A stretch of 64,000 nt of DNA, from contig NC_064837.1 of the NCBI RefSeq assembly GCF_024166365.1, forward strand, positions 75,511,553-75,575,552, read 5' to 3'. A program made the translations under genes and the position numbers. Positions 11,988-23,584 of this stretch are shown piece by piece. Below the pieces are notes generated by a model. That model was not told where the DNA came from, searched no databases, and saw only the letters and a list, made by a program, of their open reading frames with translations. Numbering within the stretch: position 1 is the first letter of the stretch; the number at the start of each line of letters is the position of its first letter. This stretch comes from Elephas maximus indicus. Lineage: Eukaryota > Chordata > Mammalia > Proboscidea > Elephantidae.

Positions 11988-14900
11988 GCCTTTTTTTCTT
12001 TTCTGTTCTATTTTTTTATTTATTGTACTTTATATGAAGGTTTACAGAACAAACTAGCTTCTCATTAAACAGTTAGTACACATACTGTTTATGACATTTG
12101 TTAACAACCCAACAACATGTCAATACTCTCCCTTCTCGACCCTGGGTTCCCTATTACCAGCTTTCCTGTCCCCTCCTGCCTTCTAGTCCTCGCTCCTGGG
12201 CTGGTGTGCCCCTTTAGTCTTGTTTTGTTTTATTGGCCTATCTAATCTTTGGCTTTTGGGACCTTCATTTGCTAACGCAGCACGACTCAAAATGAGAGAA
12301 ACAGCTGCAGATATCCATTAATAATCAGAACCTGGAATGTATAAAGTATGAATCTAGGAAAACTGGAAATCCTCAAAAATGAAATGGAACCCATAAACAT
12401 CGATATCCTAGGCATTAGTGAGCTGAAATGGACTGGTATTGGCCATTTTGAATCGGACAATTGTATAGTCTACTATGCCGGGAATGACAACTTGAAAAGG
12501 AATGGTGTTGCATTCATCATCAAAAACAACATTTCAAGATCTATCCTGAAGTGCAACACTATTAGTGACAGGATAATATCCATACGCCTACAAGGAAGAC
12601 CAGTTAATACGGCTATTATTCAAATTTACGCACCAACCACTAAGGGCAAAGATGAAGAAATTGAAGATTTTTATCAGCTGCTGCAGCCTGAAATAGATCA
12701 AACATGCAATCAAGATGCATTGATAATTACTGGTGATTGGAATGGGAAAGTAGGAAACAAAGAAGAAGGATCGGTAGTTGGAAAATGTGGCCTTGGTGAT
12801 AGAAACAATGCCAGAGACCGAATGATAGAATTTTGCAAGACCAACAACTTCTTCATTGCAAATACCTTCTTTCACCAACATGAACGGTGACTATACACAC
12901 GGACCTCACCAGATGGAGCACACAGGAATCAAATCAGCCACACCTGTGGAAAGAGATGATGGAAAAGCTTAAAATCATCAGTCAGAACAAGGCTAGGGAC
13001 CAACTGTGGAACAGACCATCAATTGCTCATATGCAAGTTCAAGCTGAAACTGAAGAAAATCAGAACAAGTCCATGAGAGCCAAAATACGACCTTAAGTAT
13101 ATCCCACCAGAATTTAGAGACCATCTTAAGAATAGATTTGATGTGTTGAACACTAGTGACCAAAGACCAGACGAGTTGTGGAACGACATCACACATGAAG
13201 GACATTATACATGAAGAAAGCGAGAGGCCATTAAAAAGACAGGAAAGAAAGAAAAGACCAAGATGGATATCAGAGGAGACTCTGAAACTTGCTTACGAAT
13301 GTCACGCAGCTAAAGAAAAAGGAAGAAATGATGAAGTAAAAGAACTAAACAGAAGATTTCAAAGGGCAGCTTCAGAAGACAAAGTAAAGTATTATACTGA
13401 CATGTGCAAAGAGCTGGAGATAGAACACCAAAAGGAAGAACATGCTCAGCTTTCTCAAGTCGAAAGAACTGAAGAAAAAATTCAAGCCTTGAGTTGCAAT
13501 GGTGAAGGATTCTATGGGGGAAATTATTACATGACACAGGAAGCATCGAAAGAAGATGGAAGGAATACACAGAGTCATTATATGAAAAAGAATTAGTTGA
13601 TGTTCAACCATTTCAAGAGGTAGCATATAATCAGGAACCAATGGTACTGAAGGAAAAGGTCCAAGCTGCACTGTGAAGCCATTGGCAAAAAACAAGGCTC
13701 CAGGAATTGATAGAATATCAATTGAGATATTTCAACAAACCAATGCAGCACTGGAGGTGCTCACTCGTCTATGCCAAGAAATATGGAAGACAGCTTCCTG
13801 GCCAACTGACTGGAAGAGATCCATATTTATGCCTATTCCCAAGAAAGGTGAGCCAACGGAATGTGGAAATTATAGAACAATATCATTAATATCACATGCA
13901 AGCAAAATTTTGCTGAAGATCATTCAAAAGCAGCTGCACCAGTATATCAACCGGGAGCTGCCAGAAATTCAGGCCAGTTTCAGAAAAGGAAGTGGAACCA
14001 GGGATGTCATTACTGATGTCAGATGGATCCTGGCTGAAAGCAGAGAACACCAGAAGGATGTTTACCTGTGTTTTATTGACTATGCAAAGGCATTCGACTG
14101 TGTGAATCATAACAAATTATGGATAACACTGCAAAGAATGGGAATTCTAGGACACTTAACTGTGCTCACGAGGAACCTTTACATAGATCAAGAGGCAGCT
14201 GTTTCTGAAGAACAAGGGGATACTGATTGGTTTAAAGTCAGGAAAGGTGTGCATCAGGGTTGTATCCTTTCACCATACCTATTCAATCTGTATGCTGAGC
14301 AAATAATCCAAGAAGCTGGACTATATGAAGAAGAAGAGGGCATTAGGATTGGAGAAAGACTCATTAACAACCTGCGTTATGCAGATAACACAACCTTGAT
14401 TGCTGACAACACAGCCTTCGGTATGGATTGCACCTCAACATAAAGAAAACAAAATCCTCACAAATGGACCAATGAGCAACATCATGAAAAATGGAGAAAA
14501 GATTGAAGTTGTCAAGGATTTCATATTACTTGGATCCACAATCAAAACCCATGGAAGCAGCAGTCAAGAAATCAAATGACGCATTGCATTGGGCAAATCT
14601 GCTGCAAAGGATCTCTTTAAAGTGTTGAAAAATAAAGATGTCACCTTGGAGACTAAGGTGTGCCTGACCCAAGCCATGGTATTTTCAATCTTATCATATG
14701 CATGTGAAAGCTGGACAATGAATAAGGGAGACCGAAGAAGAGTTGATGCCTTTGAATTGTGGTGTGAATGTTGACTATACCATGGACTGCCAAAACGATG
14801 AACAAATCTGTCCTGGAAGAAGTACAACCAGAATGTGCCTTAGAAGCAAGGATGGCAAGACTGCATCTCACATACTTTGGACATTTGTCAGAAGGGATCA

Positions 14901-15166
14901 GTCCCTGGAGAAGGACATCATGCTTGGCAAAGTACAGGGACAGTGGAAAAGAGGAAGACCCTTAACGAGGTGGATTGACATAGTAGCTGCAACAATGAGC
15001 TCAAGCATAACAATGATTTTAAGGATGGCGCAGGACTGGGCAATGCTTCGTTCTGTTGTACATAGGGTTGCTATGAGTCAGAACCAGCTCGATGGCACCT
15101 AACAACAACAGTCTTTGGCTGAAGGGTGAACCTCAGGAGTGACTTCATTACTGAGCTAAAAGGGTG
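11988..15166 (-). mobile_element. L1 3'UTR insertion carrying a nested RTE
   Basis: Only the L1 3'UTR is present (11988-12254 and 15112-15166), in reverse, with its poly(A) end as T-rich 11988-12020. It is flanked by the duplication taaagtata (11979-11987 and 15167-15175). The two halves join seamlessly at ...atctttggct/gaagggtgaacc, as in the intact copies at 50150 and 48000. The 2.86 kb between them is an RTE LINE. Confidence 0.93.
12255..15111 (+). mobile_element. RTE LINE, the most complete copy in the window
   Basis: RTE-clade non-LTR retrotransposon (BovB-like) encoding an AP-endonuclease plus reverse transcriptase. Frame 12348-12890 is the endonuclease (ISELKW with catalytic Glu, IYAPTT, GDWNGKVG, DRMIEFC). 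Frame 13156-13596 is a linker. Frame 13673-14443 is the RT (KAPGIDRISIE, FIDYAKAFDCVNH, HQGCILSPYLFNLYAE, then YADN where active copies have YADD). Frames 14589-14774 and 14743-15102 are the C-terminus. Several frameshifts and a short deletion after YADN make it inactive. It ends in an (aac)n tail. The duplication tctttggct (12246-12254 and 15112-15120) shows insertion into an L1 3'UTR. Confidence 0.95.
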
Positions 15167-15175
15167 TAAAGTATA

Positions 15176-15465
15176 CTTTTATTAAACTACTTATTTCATA
15201 CAAATGTGGCTGGTTCATAATTTTTAGTAATAAACTTCCCTGAGAATATAGAAGGGATGCTTACTCAATGTGAAAAAAAAATGTGAAGAGGGTGGGAAAT
15301 TGGGAATGAAAGAATTAAGATGATATAAGTTTTTGAGATATCAAACTGATAACAAGTTAAAATTTATTAATGTAAAATATAGAGTCTTATATTTTGATCT
15401 ACAGTATCTAGGATATAAGTATAATCCAATTTCCTGTGGCATGACTAAAGTATTTGTAGAAAAAC
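15176..15465. other. Intergenic, no feature recognised
   Basis: AT-rich sequence with no recognised gene or repeat; it contains an A-tract near 15270. Confidence 0.4.
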
Positions 15466-15646
15466 TTCTATTCATGGTGACCACATGTGTGTCAAGAATA
15501 CAACTGTATTCCGTATGGTTTTCAATGGCTGATATTTTGGAAGTAGATTGCCAGACCTTTTCTTCTGAGGTGCCTCTGGGTGGACTCACATCACCAAATT
15601 TTGATTAGCAAAGAGCATGTTAACCATTTGTACCACCCAGGGACTC
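15466..15646 (-). mobile_element. AfroSINE, older form
   Basis: Diverged reverse copy with catggtgaccacatgtgtg, ggaagtagattgccag, gaggtgcctctgggtgg and a taccacccagggactcc head. The long open frames across it are chance frames through the SINE. Confidence 0.8.
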
Positions 15647-16073
15647 CTTTGTTTAGGAAGAGATGAGGAAAAAGCACAAAGAAATTTCAAAATCACCTGG
15701 AGGGCCTAACTGGGGCTTTTAAGTAGATCCCAAATTATGTAGTTACAGACACACAAGAGGGGAATATTTCTTGCATACATAGCAATATTGGGCAGGTGAA
15801 TAGACTGACAGAGTGATCCTCCTCCATACAATCTTCAGGAATCCAGGCTGACAGAAAGTCTACCATCTTCACCGTGTGATGTCCAAAGTCCCTTGGTGGT
15901 CCTCTCCATTTCGGCCAGCCAGAGGGGTAAAGAGCATGAAGGATCTTGTAAGTAAGATATTCATGTGGTTTTGATATAGCAAGCATCATTCCCTCTCTTA
16001 TTCTCTGGGCTAGAACTTAGTCACATGACTGGAGAAACTAGGGACTCTAGCCTAGCTATGCGCCTCGGAGGAC
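15647..16073. other. Intergenic; unassigned mammalian repeat
   Basis: Bases 15790-16040 (cttcaggaatccaggctgac, ccatttcggccagccagag, gggctagaacttagtcacatgac) look like an old interspersed repeat. A related motif (attggccaaaggtcatatggc) recurs near 62010. Family not assigned. Confidence 0.4.
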
Positions 16074-16253
16074 CAAACCAAAAAAAAAAAAAAAACCAAA
16101 CCCAGTGGTGTCGAGTCAATTCTGACTCATAGCAACCCTATAGGACAGGGTAGAACTGTGCCATAGAGTTTCCAAGGAGTGCCTGGCGGATTTGAACTGC
16201 CGACCCTTTGGTTAGCAGCCGTAGCAATTAATGACTAAGCCATCAGGGTTTCC
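16074..16253 (-). mobile_element. AfroSINE, short form
   Basis: Full-length reverse copy with a long A-rich tail tract at the left (about 16080-16096) and a catcagggtttcc head. The direct repeat ggaggac (16067-16073 and 16256-16262) fits a duplication. Confidence 0.93.
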
Positions 16254-16924
16254 TAGGAGGACAGGAACATGGAATTTGGCGAGCAGCTAACCTTCTCCAC
16301 CCAGCGTAAGGATGCACACCTGTCCACTACTCTTCTTCCTCTCAATTTCCTTATGGCTTCACTCCTTTCCTGCTCTTAATCCCTCATCTTGAGTGAGCCA
16401 CTGTCATTAATGTGCAGAAGGTTACATTCCTCGGTTGTACTGTAGAAAAAGTGGTTAAGATCTATTAATTTAGGGAGCTTTATTCAGTATGAATCAATAC
16501 TGAATATGACCGTGAACAAACAAAACAGTTCACTAATATCATAACGGTCTCCAGAACAAGAGAGATGCAATCTTCACTCTTCATTCTTTCAAACATAAAG
16601 TACTGCATTCAATTATTTGTATCACATTTACAAAAGGATAAAGGGGGCTCTAGAACCATGCCACAGGAAGAGTAGCTAAAAGAATCAGAATTTAGAGTTC
16701 AGACAAGAGCAAAAAGGATCAATGAAGAGGCCATAATTGTTTTTAAATGCATGTTTTAAAAAATAAGCTTCTTCTGACTACAAAATTGCTGTGGAGAAAA
16801 AAGAAGTCATTCATACTCCCAGCATGCAAAGCCAACCACTCCACTGTTAACATAACTTTTTTATATCTAGTCCCTTTCCAGAATATTTTCTACACATAAT
16901 CATTCAAAATATTATTACATCTTA
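16254..16924. other. Intergenic, no feature recognised
   Basis: Unique-looking AT-rich DNA; no gene, RNA or mobile element recognised. Confidence 0.45.
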
Positions 16925-16934
16925 TACACATATA

Positions 16935-17111
16935 GGAAACCCTGGTGGCATAGTGGTTAAGTGCTATGGCTGCTAACCAAAGGGTCGGCAGTTCGAATCC
17001 GCCAGGTGCTCCTTGGAAACTCTACGGGGCAGTTCTACTCTGTCCTATAGGGTCCCTAAGAGTCAGAATTGACTTGATGGCACTAGGTTTGGTTTTTTGT
17101 TTTTTTTTTGG
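16935..17111 (+). mobile_element. AfroSINE, well-preserved short form
   Basis: This is the clearest reference copy in the window. It has an A-box-like tggcatagtggttaag from 16946 and a B box gttcgaatcc at 16991-17000. The RTE-like tail follows at about 17040-17085, ending in a ggtttggttt/T-rich tract. The tRNA-like head, with gtggttaag and tggctgctaacc, resembles tRNA-Ser(GCT), which is inference. A perfect 11-bp duplication atacacatata flanks it (16924-16934 and 17112-17122). Pol III transcription would start near its 5' end. Confidence 0.97.
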
Positions 17112-17122
17112 ATACACATATA

Positions 17123-17589
17123 TACCTATCTTTCTAATTTTTGCTGTGCTTTTTCATGTATGAAAACATCAGCACTATCTCATGTTTTTAGAAAGTATTC
17201 ATAAGCACCATTTCCTAACAATACATACTTCTCCATTGTGAAGATATATCATATCCACTCATTTCCTCTTGAACAGTGAGACGGTTTCCCAATTTTCACT
17301 ATTATAAATACCACTGAAGTGAATATTTCTGTGCAGAGGCCTTTTCCAACTCATTTAACCAAAATACTGTCTACACACATAAAGACTTTTCATGTGTATT
17401 GCCAAATCACTTTCCAATATTTTTCTCCCACTGGAAAATGACTAAGAATCCATATTTTACCATACCTTCTCTACCATTTCATACTAATTAAAACAATATT
17501 TTTCTGATAGAGAGAAAATATTATAATTTGTGTTTCTCTGATTATTAGTGAGATTGAATGGTTTTCTGAGTTTATTAATGACTTATATA
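17123..17589. other. Intergenic, probable old L1-like DNA
   Basis: Bases 17200-17560 contain phrases like old L1 3' region (ctccattgtgaagatatatcat, gaacagtgagacgg, caaatcactttccaat). They are too diverged to assign firmly. No gene. Confidence 0.35.
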
Positions 17590-17636
17590 TCCATATTGGA
17601 TGGACTCGACGGCACTGGGCTGGGTATGTCCATATT
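17590..17636 (+). mobile_element. Extreme 5'-truncated SINE tail with duplication
   Basis: About 31 bp (17598-17628) carry only the last bases of an AfroSINE tail (ggactcgacggcactggg). The 8-bp perfect repeat tccatatt bounds it on both sides (17590-17597 and 17629-17636). Extended, the repeats read tatatccatatt and tatgtccatatt. Confidence 0.7.
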
Positions 17637-18095
17637 TGTAAATTCCTTCTATTTTCATGTAATTTGGCCATAGGAGTCTTAGTGTTTTCCTTAGTTATTT
17701 GTGTGATGTGATTACAGCAACCCTGTATCTGTCAAGTTAATTTTTTTCTGGTATTTTTTCTCGTGTTATTATTCATCATTTTATCTGTAGAAGTTTTAAA
17801 TTTTAATGTTTTAAAATTATTAAACTCTTCTATTTTCCTCCAATGTATTTTAAGTTTAGAAATTTCATTCCAATTCAGAGAGTAAATCAATATTCACTGC
17901 TATTTTCTTGTAGCTTTTAAGGGGATTTTTTAATATTTAATTCCTTAGGCTGTATTGGTACTTTGGAAGGTTCAGACAAAATGAAGCTTTAAAGTGATTT
18001 CCCTCAAATAGTTATCTTCAAATATTTAAGTGGATGTTATGTGGGCAGAATGTGTGTTGGCTGGAAAATTAAATTGGCTTTGCATGGTTCAAGGG
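17637..18095. other. Intergenic, AT-rich
   Basis: No gene recognised. Parts (cttagttatttgtgtgatgtgattacagc, ttttaatgttttaaaattat) may be old L1 3'UTR but cannot be assigned. Confidence 0.35.
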
Positions 18096-18261
18096 GTGGA
18101 GCCCTGATGGCACAGTACTTAAGAGATCGGCTGCTAACCAAAAGGTTGGCAGTTTGAATCCACCAGCAGCTCCTTGGAAACCCTATGGGGCAGTTCTACT
18201 CTGTTTTATAGGGTCACTATAAGTAGGAATCAAACCAACAGCATTGGGCTTTTAGGTTTTT
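18096..18261 (+). mobile_element. AfroSINE, short form
   Basis: Forward copy (gagccctgatggcacagtacttaagag ... ggcagtttgaatccaccag), with tail bases mutated from the usual cgactcgatgg. Repeats tggttcaag and tggttccaag at about 18085 and 18261 are a plausible duplication. Confidence 0.9.
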
Positions 18262-21200
18262 GGTTCCAAGACAGAGAATTCAAACTTGTGGGTTAAGTTA
18301 TAGATGATGGTTTCATAAAGGAAAGACCACTCTAAGGAGTGGTAATATTTAAAATAGTTAACAACTGATATGTCACATACATCGAACATCCAAATGGATG
18401 CCAGCTGTAAAGATCTGGTACTTCCTTTAGGTGTGATGGGACAAACATCAGCCCTGGTTACAACTACCTGGACATGAAATGCTTTGGCTGGGAGCTAAAG
18501 ATACAGTGACCATATGTGTCCGTTTTCCAGGAACAGTCCTGGTTTATGTCTGTTATAATTCTTTTCAATGCTTCTTTTTACGTTCAACACTCTTTCAATT
18601 TAGATAACCCTGGTTAAATGGTACTCCCTCAATAGACATATTCAACTAAAGTGTGGTTGACCAGTTTGGTAGGTATGGAAGAAGGAATCCTAGCACATCT
18701 GTTTGTGGGGTTCCTCAGTAGTGTTGTAAGGTTCTTATAGCCCACGGTGTATCCAGCTGCCCCTGGGCCCCCGCCTCCCTCTCCATGGCTTGATGAGTGA
18801 TTATGGGAATTCTCACATGTTACTACTCCAGCAAAGCTGCCTTGTAACATGTGATGCTGTGGCATATACTTTCACTAACACTCCCCAGCTGGTGCCCAAC
18901 ACGAAGCAAACACAGTTGCATACGCTTTTAGAAATAGCAGAAGAGGTTGGCTGTCTCCTGACCCCCACCAAAAGGAGTGAGAGGTGTCCCCTTTGAGGAT
19001 GAGGAAATGTCAGTTGGCTGAGTTTGGATTGAAGGCAATTGAAATTTATGTGGTTTATACCATAGACTATGGAAGCCCTAGAGTGGCAAGTCTACCATTA
19101 AAAGGAAGCAAAAGGTACAAATTTCCCTGTAATTCTATCCCCTGCCTCTTCCTTGTAGTCTCTAAGTCCTTTTGAACCGTAAGGATGATAAAGAAGAGAA
19201 AAGAGCTCCCACGTCATCACCAGGCAAGCTTTGGAGTGGCTGGAGCAGTCCAACTGCTTAGACCTGAAACCTTCATTACACAGTATATCAACGAAGGGCT
19301 TTTGGGGGAATAACTAGCATAGGTAGAAGGGTGACAATACATAGAAAGAGAATTAAGCTCCCCTGAGTGCATTACATCCAAGAGCTGGAGGAATTAAAAA
19401 TAGTTCATTTTAATGATAAGTGTGTACGTCAATGAATTTCATTGAAGCCCCTTATTAGGCAATATAGATGATGGTGGTGATTGCTGCACCCTGAGTTGCA
19501 GAAAGAATTTTCTAAATTGACCCATAAAATACACCTGATCCATTTTTAAATTCGGGGCTCTGGGGGATCAGGTTCACATATATGATTAGAGGGGACTCCT
19601 CCAAGGCTCTAGATACAAACTTGGAGATTTCTGTTGAGAGCTTGAGGTTTTAACATGGCTATATCCTGGGGAATTGTGGGGAACCATCTCACAATATGCC
19701 CTTTCTAGAAAATTGCTGAATGCATTAATCCTGGGAGTGCCTTCCAATTAGAAGATGGCCATATTTTGGCTCCTTTGGCAGTGTATGAATGTGAGATATC
19801 GTAAGAGATGTAACAGTCTTTTAGGATCAATACATTCTTTAAGGGAGAAGATGCAGATAAGAATCCCCAAAAAGTGGCCCAGATTTATGCTTGAGGGGCA
19901 AAGAGCAGAGTTGGGTCCTGTTGGTTCAAGGGGAGCCTACATGTCTTCATGATGGGCTTTGTGCTCCTACTTAGGGTGTTGTGATATAGTATGTCTGTTG
20001 GCACTACCAACAAATGTTGGGAATGCTTCAAAGTCCAAGCTCTTTCCAGGCTCCAGCTTGAACTTTTTCCACTCCAGGGGCTTTCATAGGGTTGACAACG
20101 AGAACAATACAGCCCTCTGGCTGCCTCATTCCAGTCCGCCTTGATTCCTTAATATTACAGTTCCGAAAGCAGAGAGCAATGAAAAAGCTCAACCAGACCC
20201 ACTCTTCCCTCATATGGCAATGATAAAACAAGTAGCTCTTGTTGCTCTCTTGTGTTTGTAGAAAGGGCCTTGCAGCGAGGAGCAGGAACCTGCAACGTGC
20301 ATACTTCAGGGGCACCTGGTTCCACCCTCTGCACATTCTGAATAGGGGCTACATTTTGTTGTAGAAAACATCCCCAGGTACACCAGAGTGTCCTTGAAAT
20401 ATCACAGCTCTGATACTTGGGAGATAAACATTCTGCAACTCAACTCCAGCTCCTCCACACAGTGATACGTATGGACCTAGAGGATCACCTAAACTCTGCC
20501 ACAGTAACACACACACCTAGAAATCTCAAGGGTCAGGCACATAAATATTTGCCCATTCAAAGTCCACTGAGAGCCCATTAGCTCTCTAGGGCAGGTGCCT
20601 TTAAAATGCTGACACAGGTATCCATGCTGATTTCCTCTGTGGCTGTATCATCTCAGTGGTAACCAACTCGATTAACATGAAAAAGAAATTGTGAGCTGGT
20701 GGATGCACAGGGGCTTTCTGGCACCTTTATGGCCAGGGTGTGGCATACCTCACTTCCTTTCACATTCGGTTGGGTAGAACTAGTCACATAGTATCAACCT
20801 AGCTGCAAAGGAGACTGGGAGATAAAGGGAGGCACCTGGGTGTGAAATGGGCATGAATTGTCTTTACCACATCCCTTTTCTAGGTTTGGGAAAACTAGAG
20901 AGAATGGCTCTTCTCTAGGAGAGTCAAATTTAGTAATATTAGACTTGAAATGCACATTACTCATATTTATGCAGTACCAAATTATTTGGGAGTATGGAAG
21001 AAAAAACGTTGTTAGTCAGATATCAATAGCTAACAGTTCGCTCTTAAACAAAAACTATGCTCTTTTGACATCTGCTTTCTAAACTCAGTTACATTCATTT
21101 ATATCTCCCATTATAAATTATGGATTTTATTGGTTTTCCTAACTCCTTCAGTCCCTGTAGGGAGGTTTAACAGTCATCAAGGCTGATTATAAATGTGCTT

Positions 21201-21919
21201 GTTAATGATTTCAGTTCAATTCAAGCATGAAGTGGGGCTTATGATATTTCTATAACAAATTTCATTATTAAGTGTTTCTTCCATACAACATCTTTGTTTC
21301 TCTCCTTAGGTTTAATTAAAAATCCATTTTAATCACAACCATGGTCTTACTACTATTTCAAAAGCTCTACACTGCATAGAAAAAGCACACATCATCTCTC
21401 TAGATTGTGGCATTCTCCCATTGTAGCATTGCTTTTCTTAGCACTTAAGAATTCAGGGAGAAGATTCTTGGAGGCCATTAATCAATTAATATTTAATCAT
21501 CTCTTCATAATTTTGGAAGTATGCATATGGTTCATAAAGCAGCCGATGAGCCTTCAGTGAAAGCCATTTGCACTACTTTCAGGTTAAATTGAGAATACAA
21601 GGCAACAACCCTTAAACAACAAGAGTTGATATGACAATAAATTAATATCGCGTCAAATAAATGATCAAAATAACTGTTACTTATTCTTTTTATCTTCTTT
21701 ACTTAAAAAATTTTTTGTTATCTATACTTGAAGTGCTTTGAGTTAGCTCAGATTTAAGACAGTTTCTAAGCTCTTCAAGAATAAAACTACTCATCTGGGT
21801 ATAGTTGTGAAGCACTACATTTTTGTTCAAATAATGCCACTTGGATTGCAAAGTTATAGTTTGGTATCTATGAAAAAAAGTGGTATGCATATATACTCAG
21901 AGCAGTTACAAATCACACA
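18262..21919. other. 3.7-kb stretch without recognised genes
   Basis: Both strands were read. There is no exon, no intact ORF and no AfroSINE, RTE or young L1. Bases 18620-20800 are less AT-rich than their surroundings and could be a decayed repeat interior, but I could not identify motifs. From 20850 to 21900 the sequence is AT-rich unique DNA. Confidence 0.4.
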
Positions 21920-22088
21920 TTCCCAAGTTGTGATGGTCATTAAAGATCATTTTGTTTATACTCCAACTCTCTAATTCTCTCTAAAGTATTACTGGCAGGT
22001 AACCATCCAGTCTCTGTTTGAATGCTTTTAATGAACAGGTGTTCACAGCGTTACCAGACAATTTCACTGTTAAAGTTAATTGTTGGAG

Positions 22089-22243
22089 AAACAAACAAAC
22101 AAACAAACAAAAAAACCTTTGCCATTCAGTCAATTCCAACTCACAGTGACCCTACAGGGTTTCCAAGGAGCTGCTGGTAGATTTGAACTGCTGACCTTTT
22201 GGTTACCAGCCACAGCTCTTAACCACTGTACCACCAGGGCTCC
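22089..22243 (-). mobile_element. AfroSINE, first of a double insertion
   Basis: Reverse copy with an (aaac)n tail at the left. It lacks about 25 bp internally: gaccctacagggtttcc joins where other copies have the agagtagaactg block. Left target repeat aattgttggag at 22078-22088; the second copy of this repeat (aattgctggag, 22244-22254) separates it from the next SINE. Confidence 0.93.
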
Positions 22244-22254
22244 AATTGCTGGAG

Positions 22255-22417
22255 AACCAAAAAACCCAGTGCCGTCAAGTTGATTCTGACTCATAACGAC
22301 CCTACAGGACAGAGTAGAGCTGTCCCATAGAGTTTCCAAGGAGCACCTAGCGGATTCAAACTGCCGACTCTTTGGTTAGCTGCCATAGCACTTAACCACT
22401 ACGCCACCAGGGTTTCC
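22255..22417 (-). mobile_element. AfroSINE, second of a double insertion
   Basis: Reverse copy, short form, complete to a ccaccagggtttcc head. It is bounded by aattgctggag (22244-22254) and aattggtggag (22418-22428), the same target repeat that flanks the SINE to its left. Confidence 0.94.
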
Positions 22418-22428
22418 AATTGGTGGAG

Positions 22429-23303
22429 AGACCCACCTAATTTTGAATAAAAACGAGTCTTTATAGTATAACTTCTTCCCAATGATTTTAGATGTATCAT
22501 TTCTAGTAAGGCATCTCCCACCTCCCTAACCCCGCTGCACCCATAGCTATAATGTCTGCCTTTAATATTCATCTAGTCTGAAGCCAAAACATGATTATAT
22601 CTCTCCACCATTAATGGTGAGATGGTTTAGAGACTTCTCACTACATTGATCATCTTCTGAATTATTCTCATTTGGGATGGGGAGACATACTGCTCAGCAG
22701 GGAATTAGGTTTGCCTGGGGAGGGGGTAGCATTTTTCCCCACATTTTCATCCTTACCCTGAGATTCCAAGATGCCCCGTAAGGTGGAATGCCCTTCTCCA
22801 GTCTGGGAATCACTGTGGACCAAATCTCCATCATTGATGGACTTGTGTCCTTCCCCTAGGTGTGGAAAATCTACACTGAAATTTGTTAATACATTCCCCT
22901 AATATGATGCCCAGATTTTAACACAGTTCTCCAGGTATGGTTTGATAATTACAAAATATAATAAAGCTATTATCCCCCATGCTATGAATTTCCTACCTGT
23001 AGTAATGTAACTATCACCTGAGTTTTCCCAAGCCTTACAAACCAGTAAATATACATGGCTTCTTATCAACCATCACAAGACAAACTTTACTGAGTTTTGA
23101 CACATGCCTTGTCATGTCACTCAGCTCCTTACTGCCTCCCCCACCACACCCACAGACACACACCACGTGTTTTTTGGAGCTTCTAGTTACTATAACATAT
23201 CCACAAAAAAACCCAGTCAGGTGTAGTGCAACCTTTTTCAAGTGTATTTCATCATTTAATTCCTGCAGCAACTCTGGTATGTAGGTAGTATCCTTACTTT
23301 GCA
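22429..23303. other. Intergenic; L3/CR1-like remnants
   Basis: No gene recognised. Bases 22870-23030 carry CR1/L3-like phrases. A C/A-rich stretch lies at 23127-23165. Confidence 0.4.
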
Positions 23304-23459
23304 GGAGCCCTGGTGGTGCAACCCCACCAGCAGCTCCATGGGAGAAAAAGCCTGGCGATCTGCTCCCGTAAAGATTACAGCCTAGGAAAGCCTGTGGGGC
23401 AGCGACTCTGTCCTACAGAGTTGCTATGAGTAGAAATAGACCCAACAGCGCACGACAAC
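23304..23459 (+). mobile_element. AfroSINE, long form, head deleted
   Basis: Forward copy starting ggagccctggtggtgcaacccc. Most of the tRNA-like region is deleted (the sequence jumps to accagcagctccatggg), while the long-form block (gcgatctgctcccgtaaag) and the RTE-like tail with cgacaacaac remain. Confidence 0.88.
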
Positions 23460-23584
23460 AACTCTTTACAAGGGAAGAAACTTAACATCAGAGAGGCTAA
23501 GTAATTGGCTAAGATTCCATGTCTCTCAAATGATGCGTTACTGTCTAACTGCATAAATAATTACAAGGTGTTATTATGCAATAA

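Larger units (their letters stand above)
21920..22440 (-). mobile_element. L3/CR1-like ancient LINE remnant with two SINEs
   Basis: The string actggcaggtaaccatccagtctctgtttgaatgctttt and the later ctccaggtatggtttgataatt (about 22930) resemble mammalian L3/CR1 LINEs. The orientation given is tentative. Two AfroSINEs interrupt it at 22089-22417. Confidence 0.4.

Noticed and set aside
12348-14443. Long open frames that could be called host genes
   Set aside because: They encode RTE endonuclease and reverse transcriptase motifs and are broken by frameshifts; listed as a mobile element instead.
16935-17111. A tRNA gene, because of A and B boxes
   Set aside because: The acceptor stem does not close and the same unit recurs dozens of times with an RTE-like tail; it is a SINE head.
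18620-20800. Endogenous retrovirus interior
   Set aside because: Base composition is distinct and short frames exist, but no gag, pol or env motif or LTR pair could be recognised.
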